DNA from: Pseudisothecium myosuroides
Taxonomy: Eukaryota > Streptophyta > Bryopsida > Hypnales > Lembophyllaceae
Length of the DNA: 64,000 bases
Reading direction: 5' to 3'
Assembly (NCBI GenBank): GCA_951799445.1
Contig: OX637288.1
Coordinates: 6,760,501-6,824,500, forward strand
Below the pieces are notes generated by a model, which worked only from the letters and a program-made list of their open reading frames with translations, did not search any database and was not told the origin of the DNA. The translations under genes were made by a program, and so were the position numbers. Below, one piece after another: positions 1-12,900 of the stretch (the first letter of the stretch is position 1; every line of letters begins with the position of its first letter).

Positions 1-1191
1 CACTAGACAAAATTGCCTAGACAAAACGTAGCGGTAAAAACAAGACAACAATAATTGAATAATCTTTCATTAGATATCAAAGAAGATAGCACCTTGGAAG
101 AGGTCTTGGATGTCCAAGTTGTGAGTGAGTTTTTTGAAGAACTAAACTCGTGAAATTATCCTTGAACCTCCGTTAGACCACCCTTTCATGGAAGATGCTC
201 CTTTAGATGACCCATTAAGTGCTGAAAAAGACAATCTCTACCGGTTTGTAGAAACCATGGGAGTTGGCAAAGCTAGTAGGATTTGAGAGAAGATTAGAAC
301 ACAAATCTAGTGGTAGATGTTCTAAGGTAGGGAAAAAACAATACATTATTATGGATTACAGTAAGTTAGGTGAAGGATGAAATTAATGGATGAAGGGTAG
401 CAGGTTAATGGGGCTTTAAAGTAGAAAATTAGGGTTTTCTCACTTTCTATCTCTCACTTCTTTTTCCTTCATGTGTATGTGTTATCTTTCTTTAGAGGTT
501 TGGAAAATGACTCTTTTTGAGGGTTAGGGAAATTATGGAGGTTTGGTGAGGAAAATGATTTAGCAAATTTGTGGAGCAAGTTCTCACATTGGATAGGAAA
601 GGAATAGAAGAAATGAAGACAAGGATTTGGAACCCTCTCTCTCTTTTCTCTTTGGGTTTTGTTTAGTGTTAGATGGAGATCCCTAGAGATGTTGAAATTT
701 TAAAGGGTGGTAGGTCTTTTGTAGTCTTTTCAAAAATCTAAAGCTTGACAAAATTGGAGCAAGGACAAAAATAGGGTGATTGTTTTGGTGCTAAGATTGT
801 CAACTTTGACAAAAAAGATCAGGAGAATGGTGAGGCAAAAGGAGCTGTATTCATTGGGAGGAGGTGTATTTGTAAGTTATATGCTTTTAAAAAAGTTAAG
901 GCTTGCTAAAATTGAAGAAAGAACAAAGATGGAGTGGCCATTTTTGAATTAGAGGGTCAATGCTTTCTAGGTTGTGAATTGAATATGTTGCCAATTTGAA
1001 AAAATCATTTTTTTGTTGATGTATTGAAGGCTTAGGGCTAACTGCCCATGTTTTTTTAAGTGTTTGTGGACACTATTTTGAATTGAATATTTGGATTTAT
1101 ATGATGTATATGATATATGGTTGTAAGTTCATTTGTTATATGATATATGGTTGTTAGATTAGGCAATCTACGATCTTGTTTGCATAGTCTA
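1..1191. other. Gene-free AT-rich flank
   Basis: I see no convincing coding frame, RNA gene or element end here. A short direct repeat (TGATATATGGTTGT) lies around 1110-1155. The last three bases (CTA, 1189-1191) are the target-site duplication of the CACTA element that follows. Confidence 0.5.
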
Positions 1192-1830
1192 CACTATAAG
1201 AAAATAGTGTTTTTTTTATCCTTGAATTTTGTGTGTTGATGTCCTATATGATGTCTTGAAATGTCTATATTGACGTCCAAAATTTTGCGTTGCTTGAGAC
1301 TAGCCAAAAACATTGAAAATCTCGACGGACATCCAAGTGTTTTCAACTAGGCATCTAAAGAGACATGGGTAATGGAGTCCTCAAAGGCCACCATATGGAT
1401 GCCACCTAAGGGCCACGCGGATATGGGCAGCCCAATAGGAATTTTTTTCATCCATTCTCGTCCATGACGTGGCATTTGAAGTAGCACGTGATGTGGCAGC
1501 AAGAAAAATGATGTGGCATCCACAAGGATGGCGTGACATGCCTAGTCAGTATAGTTTTTTGATGTCTAAGAATTTTAATATTATCTTTGAAGACGTCAAG
1601 ATGGTCAAGTTAAACATCTACACATTTTTAGAGATGTCAACTCAGACGTCTAAGACGTTTTTATAGACGTACTTAAAAAAGTCACATTAGACGTCTAGAT
1701 GTTTTGTAACATCAATGTAGACATGTACTTTTCATCATGAATACCTTTGGCAATGTTTAGTATGATTTAGGAGAACAAAATGATGTCATGTCAAACGTTC
1801 ATATGATTGAATGTTTTATTTGGCATGATG

Positions 1831-2763
1831 TTAACCTCTAAAGTTCCTTGACTATGTTTTCATCAAAAATGATCCACAACTGCCATTTCTTGTACAAGTA
1901 CCAAATTTTTGAAAAATATCATTTTGGGACACATGTGACCATAGGATCTTGTAGTACTCTGGTTTGAAAATATGTGGAAAAAAGTTCAGAAATTTCCACC
2001 GCGTAGATTGCAAGATATTAGCATTTGAAGTGGCAAAAGTCCTTTTTTTGGCCTTGCAAAAAATCGGGCAGCTGCACTTCACAAGGTCAGATTATTATGA
2101 AAAAATTTCCAAAATGGTTGTGCTTCTTTGGATTCATTCTTCAGGGCAAGTTGGCTACATGCTTGAAAATTTTCAGATCATTTGGAATTGTACAACATAT
2201 AGGAAAAAAGTAGTAAGTAGAAAGAAGTAGAGAATGGTTCAAAACACTAAATTGTTAAGAAGTTAATTATGGAATTGAAAAATGCCAATCCCAATGGTTG
2301 CAATGTTGTAATAAACAATCTACATCCTACAATTTTACTTTTTTTGAAGAATATTGAAAATTGAGTGAAATAAACATCTTTCAAGTTTATTTTAGAATAG
2401 ACAATCCATAACTGCCCGCAAACTAAAAATCCTCATAACGTTTGACTCATTGATCAAAATGAAATGATTCAAAGCTTTCCACGTATACATAAATCTAATA
2501 AACCAATTTCAAATTTTTATTTATGAAAAAAGTGATTTTTTCTGATCTGCCCAGACTGCCCGAGTTGAGAAACAAACAACATATTCGGCCATAACTTTTG
2601 ACTTGTATTTCCAAATGCCATGAAATTTGGTGCATATGAAAGATATTCCTCGTCCCCACCTTCTATAAAAATTTCAGCCCAAAATATGCAAATCTCCAGT
2701 CACATGTACCTGCCCAAAATTTCTATGTTGCCAAAAAATGCATATTGGTCCTTTAGGGGTTAA
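1831..2763. mobile_element. TTAA-flanked TIR element, long form (copy 1)
   Basis: The left end reads TTAACCTCTAAAG and the right end TCCTTTAGGGGTTAA, which are inverted repeats with TTAA outermost. The copy is about 930 bp. Its interior matches, in reverse orientation, the copy at 19291-20215 in an intron of the receptor-kinase gene; shared blocks include the Cys-free AT-rich tract around 2090-2340 and the motif CCTCATAACG/CTCATAACTTTTGACT. No coding capacity is evident; the ~60-90 codon frames in it are chance. TTAA plus CCCCTAAA suggests the piggyBac type, by motif only. Confidence 0.75.
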
Positions 2764-2944
2764 TATGGACAGCCTCACATGTCCTACATGACATTTACAT
2801 GCATTTCATAATATCCAATACAACATGTCATACACAATATACCATACAAAATACACCATACAAAATACACCATATTTGGCAATTATGTCACATGGCTTTA
2901 AAAGCGACTTGATGTGAGTATATACAGGGGAGAGGACGGGCTCC

Positions 2945-3011
2945 TTATCCCCTAAACGCCCAAACGACCATTTTATGGTCGCTGCCCAACTTCGGGCAGA
3001 TTTTTCGGGCG

Positions 3012-3058
<47 letters not shown>

Positions 3059-3500
3059 ACAAAAATTGGGTTGTCTTTCTATATTTATACTGAAAACTAC
3101 GATCGCTACGGTCAAACAAATATTATAAGAGAAATAGCACAAAGAGTCTAGTGTTTGCCTAGTGTTGAAAAACTTACTATTTGGGGAAAGTGTTGGTGTT
3201 CTCATTACTAGATGTTATGCATTTTTTCACAAATCAATAGAAACCACAATTTTGACCAATCAAAAAAAAATTCAAATGCTAAAGATAAAAATTGTATTTT
3301 TGGTGAATTTTTGAAGTTATATCTTCAAAATTCATTTGAAGAGAATCTAAAAAGAATTTTATAATTTTAACCTTACCGATGTTTTCTACTTTTTGTGCTT
3401 CACATTATCTTCTTTGATGCAAACTTCAAAAAAATTACAAAACTTATATTTTATAACACATTTGTGTTTTGACCAAACCCCTTGGGCTTTTAGGGGTTAT
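2945..3500. mobile_element. TTAT-flanked TIR element (copy 2)
   Basis: The ends are CCCCTAAACGCCCAA and TTGGGCTTTTAGGGG. They are flanked by TTAT on the left (2945-2948) and TTAT on the right (3497-3500). TTAT is not a palindrome, so these flanks are direct repeats. This shows that the four bases outside CCCC are a target-site duplication and not part of the inverted repeat. It carries a 44-base A run. It is nested in the CACTA element. Confidence 0.75.
3012..3055 (+). repeat. Poly(A) run of 44
   Basis: An uninterrupted run of 44 A lies inside TIR element copy 2. It could be slippage expansion, and its assembled length should be treated as approximate. Confidence 0.95.
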
Positions 3501-4151
3501 ACAAGTGGAGTGGTAGGAGGGAAGACAAACCATATAGGATATGTAAAATGCAAGAATTATGTTTATGAGGAGGCAACACGCAGACGTTTAAGAAGACATC
3601 AAGCGGGACATTATGAGGACAGAGTGGGTTGTTCACCTTTATGTCTTCTAGAGGAGTACTAGTGTCTTCTAGACATTCATTGATGAACAAAGGTAGTGGT
3701 GCTTGATGCTGAGTGTGACATGCGTTTGACATCATTGCCATGTGTAGGGTTGTTTATGTGAAATGTATGCATCATTTTCTCAAATGCCTAGGAAACTGCC
3801 ATATTTAGAATTTTTTCACTAGTAGGACAAATACAATTCATTGCACAATATCTCCCCGGAAAATTGAAGGCATGCCAGATATGGTTCAGCTGTAGAACAA
3901 TGAAGAATTTACTAGCCTTCAGCCACTAGCGCGGGAAGCAGACCCTATTCATCGTCCTTAGGACAATATTGATAGCTTCAGAGACATAATAGGCGACAAT
4001 ATTGTGTCGGAGGATGAAGGTTAGCGCCTGTTGGTCCTATATGTTTCAGTGGGGCTACATGCAAACACCTGGGAGGATGTCAATAGGATAGAATGTGTGG
4101 TCTACATGTATGTCTGCTAGGACATACCAATGTACTTTCAACATTCATTAG

Positions 4152-4153
<2 letters not shown>

Positions 4154-4192
<39 letters not shown>
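4154..4192. repeat. (GT)n microsatellite
   Basis: About 19 perfect GT units inside the CACTA element. Confidence 0.95.
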
Positions 4193-4194
<2 letters not shown>

Positions 4195-5653
4195 TGATAA
4201 AGGCAATTGTGTCCATTGCTGAATGAGAAGTGCTTAGCACCTTGTAGGCCTAGTTGAAGATCACTTATACAAAATGCATGCATGATTTTCTGAATGGACC
4301 TACAAATTGCCCTGTCATGTATGTCGACTGTAGTATTCAAAAATCCATTAATTGCATTCTTTATCCAATAAGAATGGTGTATCTACATTGTTCAAACCTT
4401 TTATCCCTTGCCATATACATGTGCCATTCCAAGTTCATATCTGTTGTTCCAAATCAACTGAGACGACGTCTTGTGCTAAAAAACTAGAAGAGAGGAGTAT
4501 TGACTATGTACGTTTGTACTATTTGTCGCCATGTATGGTATACACTAAGCTGAATGTTGTGGACGCTGATATTGTCGAAAAAACGGCTCTTGGTCATATC
4601 CTAGGCTGCGGGACATAGAAGAAGACGCCCCCAATTCCTAGCTAAACTCCTATAGAATCTAATGAAACACGTAAGGTACCACATTACATCGGAATGCAGT
4701 AATACGAGATCTTTGTCGAAGTTGCATCTCTCACATCGTCCAAACGTCTCTATGGATGTCTCCTTAGACTTTATGCCTCCTCTGACTACGTTTCCTTACA
4801 CATATTGACGTCTACAATGATATTACAAAAGACTATTTAACATCTCACATGATGTCTCTAACAACATCTCTACGTCTACGTTGACATCTTTGAAATAAGC
4901 GTAGAAAACGCTTAGAAACATGCCTCCTCTATTGACGTAGCATGCCACATCACCGACCGTGTCATCTTCTTCTTTTTAAAGCCTGCCTTGTGGCTACCCG
5001 TACCCCTTTTTTTAACCTCGGTCATCCAAGACCAAAGTAATTTTTCTAGACTTATCCACTATGAAAATGGGTCAACGAAGCTGACACGGTAATCAATGTT
5101 TTTGCGGATGCCCCTGAGGACATCACTGTGTCCTTCAATATGTCATAAAAAATCTTAGTGTCTATAGTAACATCCACTTGTTTTTAATGTAATTTGGCGT
5201 TGTCATCCACAACATCCACAAAAATCTCCCTAAAATTGTGCCCCGTGCCTCAAACATCTTGATGTCCCCGCGGACATACTATGTTTTGCCTTGTACATCA
5301 TATTTTGGCTCTGACATAAAAAAATGCGGGCCTCTTATAGTGCTAAAAATAGTAATTTGTGTTGCTTAGAAAGCCCATCGCTTGGAAATTCTAGATAGTC
5401 TACATTCCCCACCAAATTCTTCTAGGGGGGTTTGGTCATTATGGTAAAAAAAAACATCATACTAGAATATTATTGTATTGCACTAATTCTTCCTAAAAGA
5501 GCAAATTATAATGACAACAATTTTTGCATTAAAACTAATTTAACGATCTTGTTAATAGGATAAATTAGTCCTGAAATAAATATGTTTATAAAAATCAACC
5601 AAACCTATGAACAATTCAATTGCAAGTCAAGTAGTTTCCAACACCCAAAATGA

Positions 5654-7241
5654 AAGCATCCTCAGTCCAACTAATATACTGGCCTTCCAAATGTATTTCT
5701 AACTTTTGACTTGTACACAATTAAAACTTGAAACGACTATCATTAAAAGCACATTCCAAATTATTTTGAATAGACGTAAGAAAATTCAAATGTAGACATC
5801 AGACAACTACTTCAAAAGCAAGCTAAAAGTAAAAAAATTATAGAGGCTTTGACAAATCATTTTGTCCAAAGCAAAATTTAAACTACTTGTTACATTTGGA
5901 ATGCAATTAAAAAAAATTTGTTTTGGTAAGTGTGATTTGCCAAACCCTCAACAATTCTCTAAATTTTAACTTGCTTTTGAATGTGATTATTTAATATGTA
6001 AATTTGAATTTTTTTGTGTATTCAAAGTATCTTTGGATGTGCTATAACAAAATTGTGCAAATAAGTCTGTAATAGCATTAGACCTTGATTGTAGATATGC
6101 TATATATACATATAATCTCTTTATATCTATAATATCCTTAAGTAATCCTAAACCTATTCCCAACTCCCCTTTTCCCAAATTCTTATCCTATAATTTCTAT
6201 GATAGCATAGAAACTACAATAGCTAGCTTTGACCTAGTATAAATGATGGCCAATTACTCCAAATGGCTTAAAATTTTGTAACAATTTAGAGCACCTTGTC
6301 AAGTACTCACATGTCAACTTTTAAATCTTTTTCAAGATAACATAGAAATTGCCATAGTTAGCTTTGACCTAGTAAAAATGATAGACAATTACTCCAAATG
6401 TCTTGAAACTTTGCCACAATGTAGATCAATTAGTCAAATCAATTTTCATTCAAATCTAAGATACTGTCCAATTATAGAGAACATTTTTGCCTATTAACTT
6501 CTTGCTATACTTTGGTTGTATTATGTGTACAACTAATAGATCATATATCCATTATAACTAAGTTTTTGAAACAAGGTAGTAGATGAGTTAAGAAAAATAC
6601 CTTTCATATTTTATAACCATGTCACAAAAATTCAATAAAATTGCAGTTTTCAAATATATTCTTCTTGGTTGCCTTAGATTTCAAACACTTCCACTTTGAA
6701 GCCTCATATCTACTTCTCTATAATAGAATCTAGATGTAAAAGTTGATTTTATAGTAGATCAATTGTTCAGAAACTCAATTCCAAGATCTTGCCTTGCTCA
6801 AACACTTTATCAAAATACAATCTAAAACTCTTCACATCAATGCTTCCTTCAATAATAAATCATCAACAAACAAACAACTTAGCACTCAAGTGTATCCTAC
6901 ACCTCAAACCCACCAAGAGAAAGACAAGGGGATGGTCCTTTGCCTTTGAATACACAACCACAACCCTAAAAAGCTAGCCACCATCCAATTCTAATCTTAT
7001 TGTAAAAAATCCTAACTCTAACATCAACTATTAACCAATTGGTTATCAATTGACAACTCCCATCAAAAACTTCCAATACTAATTAAGTACATCCTTTAAT
7101 GAGTCTTTAATATACAAAGATGCCTACTTCGACATCACAACAATTTTTCCAACGATAATAATTTTAAGTTCTAATTTTATAAAAGTCAAAAATTAGAAAT
7201 ACATTTGGAGGGCCAATATACTAAGAGGACTAAAGATGCTT
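5654..7241. mobile_element. 1.6-kb non-autonomous TIR DNA transposon
   Basis: The left end AAGCATCCTCAGTCCAACTA is repeated in reverse complement at the right end (as AAGCATCTTTAGTCCTCTTA). The similarity continues inwards for about 58 bp through the block CCAAATGTATTTCTAA. Possible 3-bp duplications TGA flank it (5651-5653 and 7242-7244). No transposase frame is seen. Inside, about 85 bp around 6205-6290 is repeated directly around 6340-6425, sharing TAGCTTTGACCTAGTA and CAATTACTCCAAATG. The superfamily is unresolved. Confidence 0.6.
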
Positions 7242-7244
7242 TGA

Positions 7245-8037
7245 ATAATTGCCACCCAATTAGCCTCTAAAGTCCCATTGTCCCCTTGATGGACAAAATG
7301 GATTTTAGATAAGCTTCTATAGTCTCAATATTCATTGGAATTTTCTAAATTTTTTTTGTGAAGATAGAAAACACATTAGCTCCCTAAGAGTGTAATTTTT
7401 ATTTCAATCAATGCTTGGAAGCAAAAACTAAGGCACAATAAATCCAAATTTTAGTTCAACAGGTAGAAAAAAATACCCACAAAAACTTAAAATTAAAAAA
7501 AAGAAAATTGTTCTCATATATTGTAATTCTATCTATATAGGAAGCTTTAATTCATTCCATTTAGATTTGTTATGTGGAAGTTATGGAAAATCTTGTTTTG
7601 AGGGCAATCAAAGCAACCTATTGAAAAAATAACTTGTAGGATTTATTTATGAACTCAATTTTCACAATTTTTCAAAAAAAAAGTTTCACAAGGTTCAGAT
7701 TTCTTGCTAAAACAATCTCACTATTGTTATTAGTGTGTTTCAATTCCATCTTAGAGCTATTAATGGTTCAGTTTTTCCTACAATTTTGAACCTACTTCTA
7801 CTTAACATTTTTTAATGAGTGAAAATTAATTAATTTTTTAATAAACTTTTCACCCTAGACCCTCAACTCAATTATTCAATTTAAAAAATTAGAATTCTAA
7901 AATTATTAGTGCAGATTTAAGTTAAAATTTAAATACTAGTGCAAGAAGATTTTTAAAAGCCCAAACTTTAGTCTAGCAAGGTGCAAAAAAATTATTTTCT
8001 TGACTTTGAATTTAAATATATCTTGCAACCTATGGAA
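7245..8037. other. Gene-free AT-rich stretch
   Basis: Strongly AT-rich with many homopolymer runs. I see no coding frame, element end or RNA gene. Confidence 0.5.
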
Positions 8038-8713
8038 TTAACCTCCAAAGGACCAAACTGCATTTTTTGGCAACATAGTGACTTTAGGCAGCTCACTATA
8101 AATGGGTTTTTTATTTATTTTTCTTTAAAATTTTATACAACATGTGCCTAAGGAGTAGCTTTAAGGCCCAACACTTTTCATAACTTTTGACTACATAGTT
8201 AAAAAGTTATTGTATGATATGTAATTTTCTTTGAACTTTGGGCAACCTGGGCAACTCAAAAAACTTCTTTAAAATTTTATTTATTTTTAAATTAAAAATT
8301 TGAAATTGGTTCTTTAAATTTATATATACATGGGAAGCTTTGAATCATTCCATTTTGATCAATGAGTCAAAAATTATGAGGAGTTTTAGTTTGCGGGTAG
8401 GTATGGATTTGAGAGACTCCATACTTACCTGCAAACTAAAACTCCTCATAACTTTTGACTCATAGATTAAAATGGAATGATTTAAAGCTTCCCACATATA
8501 TATAAATTTAAAGAACCAATTTCAAATTTTTATTTTTTTTAGAAGTAATTTTTAAAGAAGTTTGCAATAACTTTTTAACTATGTAGTCAAAAGTTATGAA
8601 AAGTGTTGGGCCTTAAAGCTACTCCTCGGGCACATGTTGTATAAAATTTTAAAGAAAAATAAAGTACACAAAGTCATGTAGCCTTGGTCACTCATTTTGT
8701 AACCGAGAGTTAA
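8038..8713. mobile_element. TTAA-type fold-back element (copy 3)
   Basis: It begins TTAACCTCCAAAGGACC and ends in a decayed GAGAGTTAA. The interior is a long imperfect palindrome. The arm at about 8115-8400 (with ACAACATGTGCC, AGCTTTAAGGCCCAACAC and CATAACTTTTGACTA) returns in reverse complement at about 8415-8672 around the spacer TTTGAGAGA near 8407. It looks like two half elements of the TTAA family joined head to head. The RNA would fold into a stem of more than 250 bp. No coding sequence is seen. Confidence 0.7.
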
Positions 8714-9907
8714 GAAATGAAAGTCATGGCCACAAAAGCTACACTGATTTGTGCTGCTATAGTAGTGAAGAAAAAAAATTTAACATCATCACAAAAAATT
8801 TGTGAAAATTGGTACAATACAACAATACTTCAACGAGCACTAATTCAAAATAGTGCAACTTTGGTAAATTATTTAGAGTCACAGACACTACAGTATCGAT
8901 CATTCAGAACTAATCAGCGTGACAGGACCGGAACTAGAGAAGCTTCGGGAAGCGGTCCCGACTGAGCATTCTGAGGACTCCCCGAACACCAACTTTATTC
9001 CATTGCCTTGAAAGTTCAAACTTCAAACACAGTGGAAATGGACCACTGACCTGACATCAGACAATCAGAGACCATTGCTGACGACAATTTCAATTCTGGA
9101 CGACTATTTCTACACATGTAGAATCTGACATATGACCAATAATCAATAATGGTTACGTACCATATGTAGAGTAGTACTGCACTACTGCAGTTCCAAGCCT
9201 GTCCTTTCAACATGTGCTTAGACTCCACAGTGCAAGCGTGTACCTGATCCCCGTGTTTCGGGATCACGCAGGCCCAATGACAAAGCCATTCACACTAGAT
9301 CCAAAACACACATTTAAAAGATGGAATTGAACCTCGTTGATTTTCCGGACTCGTCGATTGAGTTAAGAATACGTCAGAGCTAGAACGACTAAGTTGCACA
9401 CTTGCAAGGGCTGCATGTTACTAGCTAACTCGCTTCAAAAGAAACATATATATCTCACTTGTCTGAGGAAGAAGACAAGTGAAGTTGATGCTTGAGTTCA
9501 TCGATGTAGAGTCCTGGCCTGTGACTTCTTCACCCGAGATTCTGCCGTCCCAGCCTTCGTTGGATCGGAACCAGTGCAGTTCCGTGTTGGGATCGATCTG
9601 GCTGCACGAAGATTGCAAACATAAAGAGTTTGCTAGCTTTAAGTAGGTGACCATTCTGAAAGTCAAGCAAACACTTCGATTCTCTGAGGCACGCGGCGAG
9701 GCATTTTCTACGTACGGTACCAACTGACCGAAGAGCTAGAGAATTTAATTAGTACTTGAATTGGAAGTTCGGTAGTTCGGTACTGGATCGGAAGAGGGTC
9801 ATTGCAGTACAGGTGGCATGGGGTACGAATTAACTTTTTTTGCTAGTCGAATATCTTGCAGGGCTTGAGAAGATTTTCAGCACAGCACGGACGCCATTTA
9901 CCCTACG
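8714..9907 (+). other. Upstream region of the receptor-kinase gene
   Basis: Base composition rises from the AT-rich repeats to near-balanced GC over this 1.2 kb, as expected of promoter and 5' UTR sequence. I cannot place a TATA box or transcription start with confidence. No coding frame here is convincing; the 80-100 codon frames on the minus strand lack recognisable motifs. Confidence 0.4.
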
Positions 9908-12900
9908 ATGGCGTCGATTCTAGGCCTCGAAAGGGGCGAGGAGTTTGGTGGTGGCCGCCTGGAGTACCACCGGCGACGGAGTCTCGTCGTCGTCGCTCTT
10001 CTGTTGCTAATGAGCATCGGTGACGTTCACTGTCAAGCTACCGACAATAGCCCCGCCCCTGCTCCACAAGCAGTACCGCCATCCTCGCAGCCCAGGCCTC
10101 ACTTTGTGACCTTCCATCAATATGAAGGTACGTACGTACACGTGAATTATTGCTTGGTACGTGTAAATACGTGAGTGATGGATGGATGGAATTCGGGTTT
10201 CTTAATGGACAGTCGGGTCGAGTTCTCGAGCTAGGGAACTGCGTGTGTCAGATGGTCGATTTTTACCTGGTCGGAAATAGGATATATATCACTCCTCTGC
10301 CTTTCTGCTTTTGTGCATGCGAGCCTTTGATCAACCAAAAGGTGCAGATTTGACATTATGCTGGATTTATCTCGATTCTCCAAGCTTTTAATTATTGATT
10401 AGCTAGCTAGCTAGCTCATTGTTTGTATCACTTATTCTGCTCAATAATGACGACTACGGAATGTGGAAGCACTGTAGAGCTTTGTTATACGTACGTACGA
10501 GTTTCATACGATCCCAAGGCACTGGTGTAAGTGTGTAACCGGGTGTGTAACAAGGTTGAACATTTATACATGTTACTAGACGTAACGTGAATGATGGGGT
10601 CTTGTTCATGAAGTAATGGATTGAAATGACAACATAACACTGAAAAAGTCATTTTGGTTAAAGTGCGATTCGGCTCCAAAAATTGTGACATATAAGGGTC
10701 TAAAATCTAAGAAAGGCCGGTGTTGGATTATGTTATCTAGTGCGTGGTTCACTACCAGGTCTTCAGAAATGGGCTCTGTCGAAGGTACGAGTGAAATTAC
10801 GTGAGGTACACCACTTCAGAAATTTAAGCAGAACTTGAATGTTTAATTTAACTCACGTTTTTGGGGTTAAATTAATTACTCGCCTGTTGGTTCAGCTGAT
10901 GCCCTCAACGTCATACGCCAGAACTGGACTAGCCAGAACACCCAGTTTCACGAGCTTCTCAAGTGGGTGGCAGATGGCAAACACCCATGTGACAGCAGCG
11001 CCGCCTACAACTTCGACAATACTCTGGAGTTCGAAGGGGCATGGGTGGGAGTTTTCTGCACTCCTGCACTTGTCGAGTCCAATGCAACAGGCTTTTATCA
11101 TGAAGTATCTTTGACGAAATTGATGTAAGTAATTTCATCTTCTTGGAGGGCAAATAATCACAGACTGAGACATGATGATGCATGTTTGTTCCTAAATTTA
11201 ATGTTGGAAAAAGAGCTTGAGCAACAGTTATATTTAACTTAATATTAGCAACTAACATTTAGAGCGACTATTTGATATCTTTCAAGGTTGTTAAATAAGG
11301 TGATGCAATCGTTTCTCAATTTTGTGGGGTTTGAAGAGATGATATTTAGGGGTTTACTGACTTGGATCAGCTTCATTCACAAAACTTTGGTAATAATCAA
11401 TCAATCAATCTCTTAGCTGCATTAAATAAGATTCTCATTCCCATAATATTCTTGAGGGTAGGAGCTGCCTCAGCACCCTTGGAAAAGGAATCCATATTCT
11501 TTTTATGCAGTCTTAAGTTCGTTGGAGATGCATGGGCGGTACAAAAAGCCATAGAATGAACATGGGAGTTGACCACAAATTGAGCGCCATACGTTCTCTC
11601 AACCATTGAGTAGGTACCATTGAGTTCCTGGGAGAGCATAACCATAGGACCCCTCCCTCGGGCACTGTTAACGCATATACAATTACCCCATGGACGTAAG
11701 AGCTAGCTTTGCAGGAAGCCTTGGGGTAGCTGTACATGTTTAGTTATCTTGACGTAATGCTCTTTCATTTTCCCAAACTCTAGAGATACCTGTCACGTAC
11801 TCAATGAGCTTCATGTCAAGTTAACTTTCATTCACTTTCATTCATCTAGGGTTTTCACTGGCAATCACAGGCTCCATGGAGTCGGAGTTTTGAATCTCAT
11901 TCCCTCCTTGTACAGTACTTGCACTACTTAATGGATACCTTTACTAGATGTTAAGACTCTTGGTTCTTTCTTGGTTGACATCAGACAACAGACGGGTGAA
12001 ATATACTAAAGAATGTTAGGCATGCATTGTTTTAATTACCTATTTTCCCCTCACAGGTTATACGGAAGCAATTCTCGTTGTGGTTGGGAATACGCTTCTC
12101 AGTGCGGCTTCAACGGGATCAAAGGAGTTCTACTTCCTGAGATAAGTCGATTGATAAACCTGCAATATCTGTAAGTTCCCTTGGAATCCTCATCTCTGAG
12201 CCCCCAACTTTGCTTCCAATCTGACTTCCTGGCATGACGATTGCATTAACTTTCATGATTTCATCCATTTGAATTGGCCTCACATACCTGAATTGTTTCA
12301 GATTTCTAGATCATCATCCAGAACTAACGGGACCTGTGCCACTTGAGTTATGGCAAATGCCCAATCTCATGGAAGTGTAAGTGAATCCAACTTCAATCTT
12401 TGCCATGGTCATATATGTTTTCTATGTAATTCTGGCAATCCAGAGTCTCTGCTTCAGTGATTCTGCCGAGGCTAACACCAGGATTACCGAAAAATGGAAT
12501 AAACTGACAGTTTTTGTTTTTGTTTTCTCATTTTCTCTGATTTCCAGTTCAGTAATTACGATTGTTGAATGTTCTGAACAATTTTCCAATCTTCGTACGT
12601 GTACTTCAATCTCGATCATATATACTATTTGAAAGCAGAACAAAGAAACTTAAGGCGCAGTCTAAGGTACTAATCAAACTGAATTCAAAGTGGAATAGAA
12701 CAGTAGATTTCCCTTCTTAGTATAACCTTGCCTTCCACAATGATTTTCGGCCGTTCAGCCGCGATTTTGCAAGGTGAACTGACTTTGTGTGCTATTGCAG
12801 AGCCATGCAAGACAATGCTTTGAGTGGAACACTTGCCTCCAATGTTTTCAATGCTGCGTCCAAACTTAGTGGAATGTAAGTGAATCCTGCGAGGATGGAG

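Larger units (their letters stand above)
1192..5342. mobile_element. Non-autonomous CACTA (CMC/En-Spm-like) element, 4.15 kb
   Basis: The left end reads CACTATAAGA and the right end is its reverse complement, ending CTTATAGTG. The element is flanked on both sides by the 3-bp direct repeat CTA (1189-1191 and 5343-5345), the duplication length typical of CACTA transposons. Both subterminal regions (about 1240-1730 and 4730-5330) are dense in GACGTC/AGACGT-like short motifs, as CACTA subterminal repeats usually are. I see no transposase frame, so it is a non-autonomous derivative. Two other elements (1831-2763 and 2945-3500) are nested inside, so the CACTA copy is older than both. Confidence 0.8.

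Noticed and set aside
2749..2763. TTTAGGGG/CCCCTAAA motifs as interstitial telomere repeats
   Set aside because: They occur singly at element ends and never as tandem TTTAGGG arrays, so similarity to the plant telomere repeat is coincidental.
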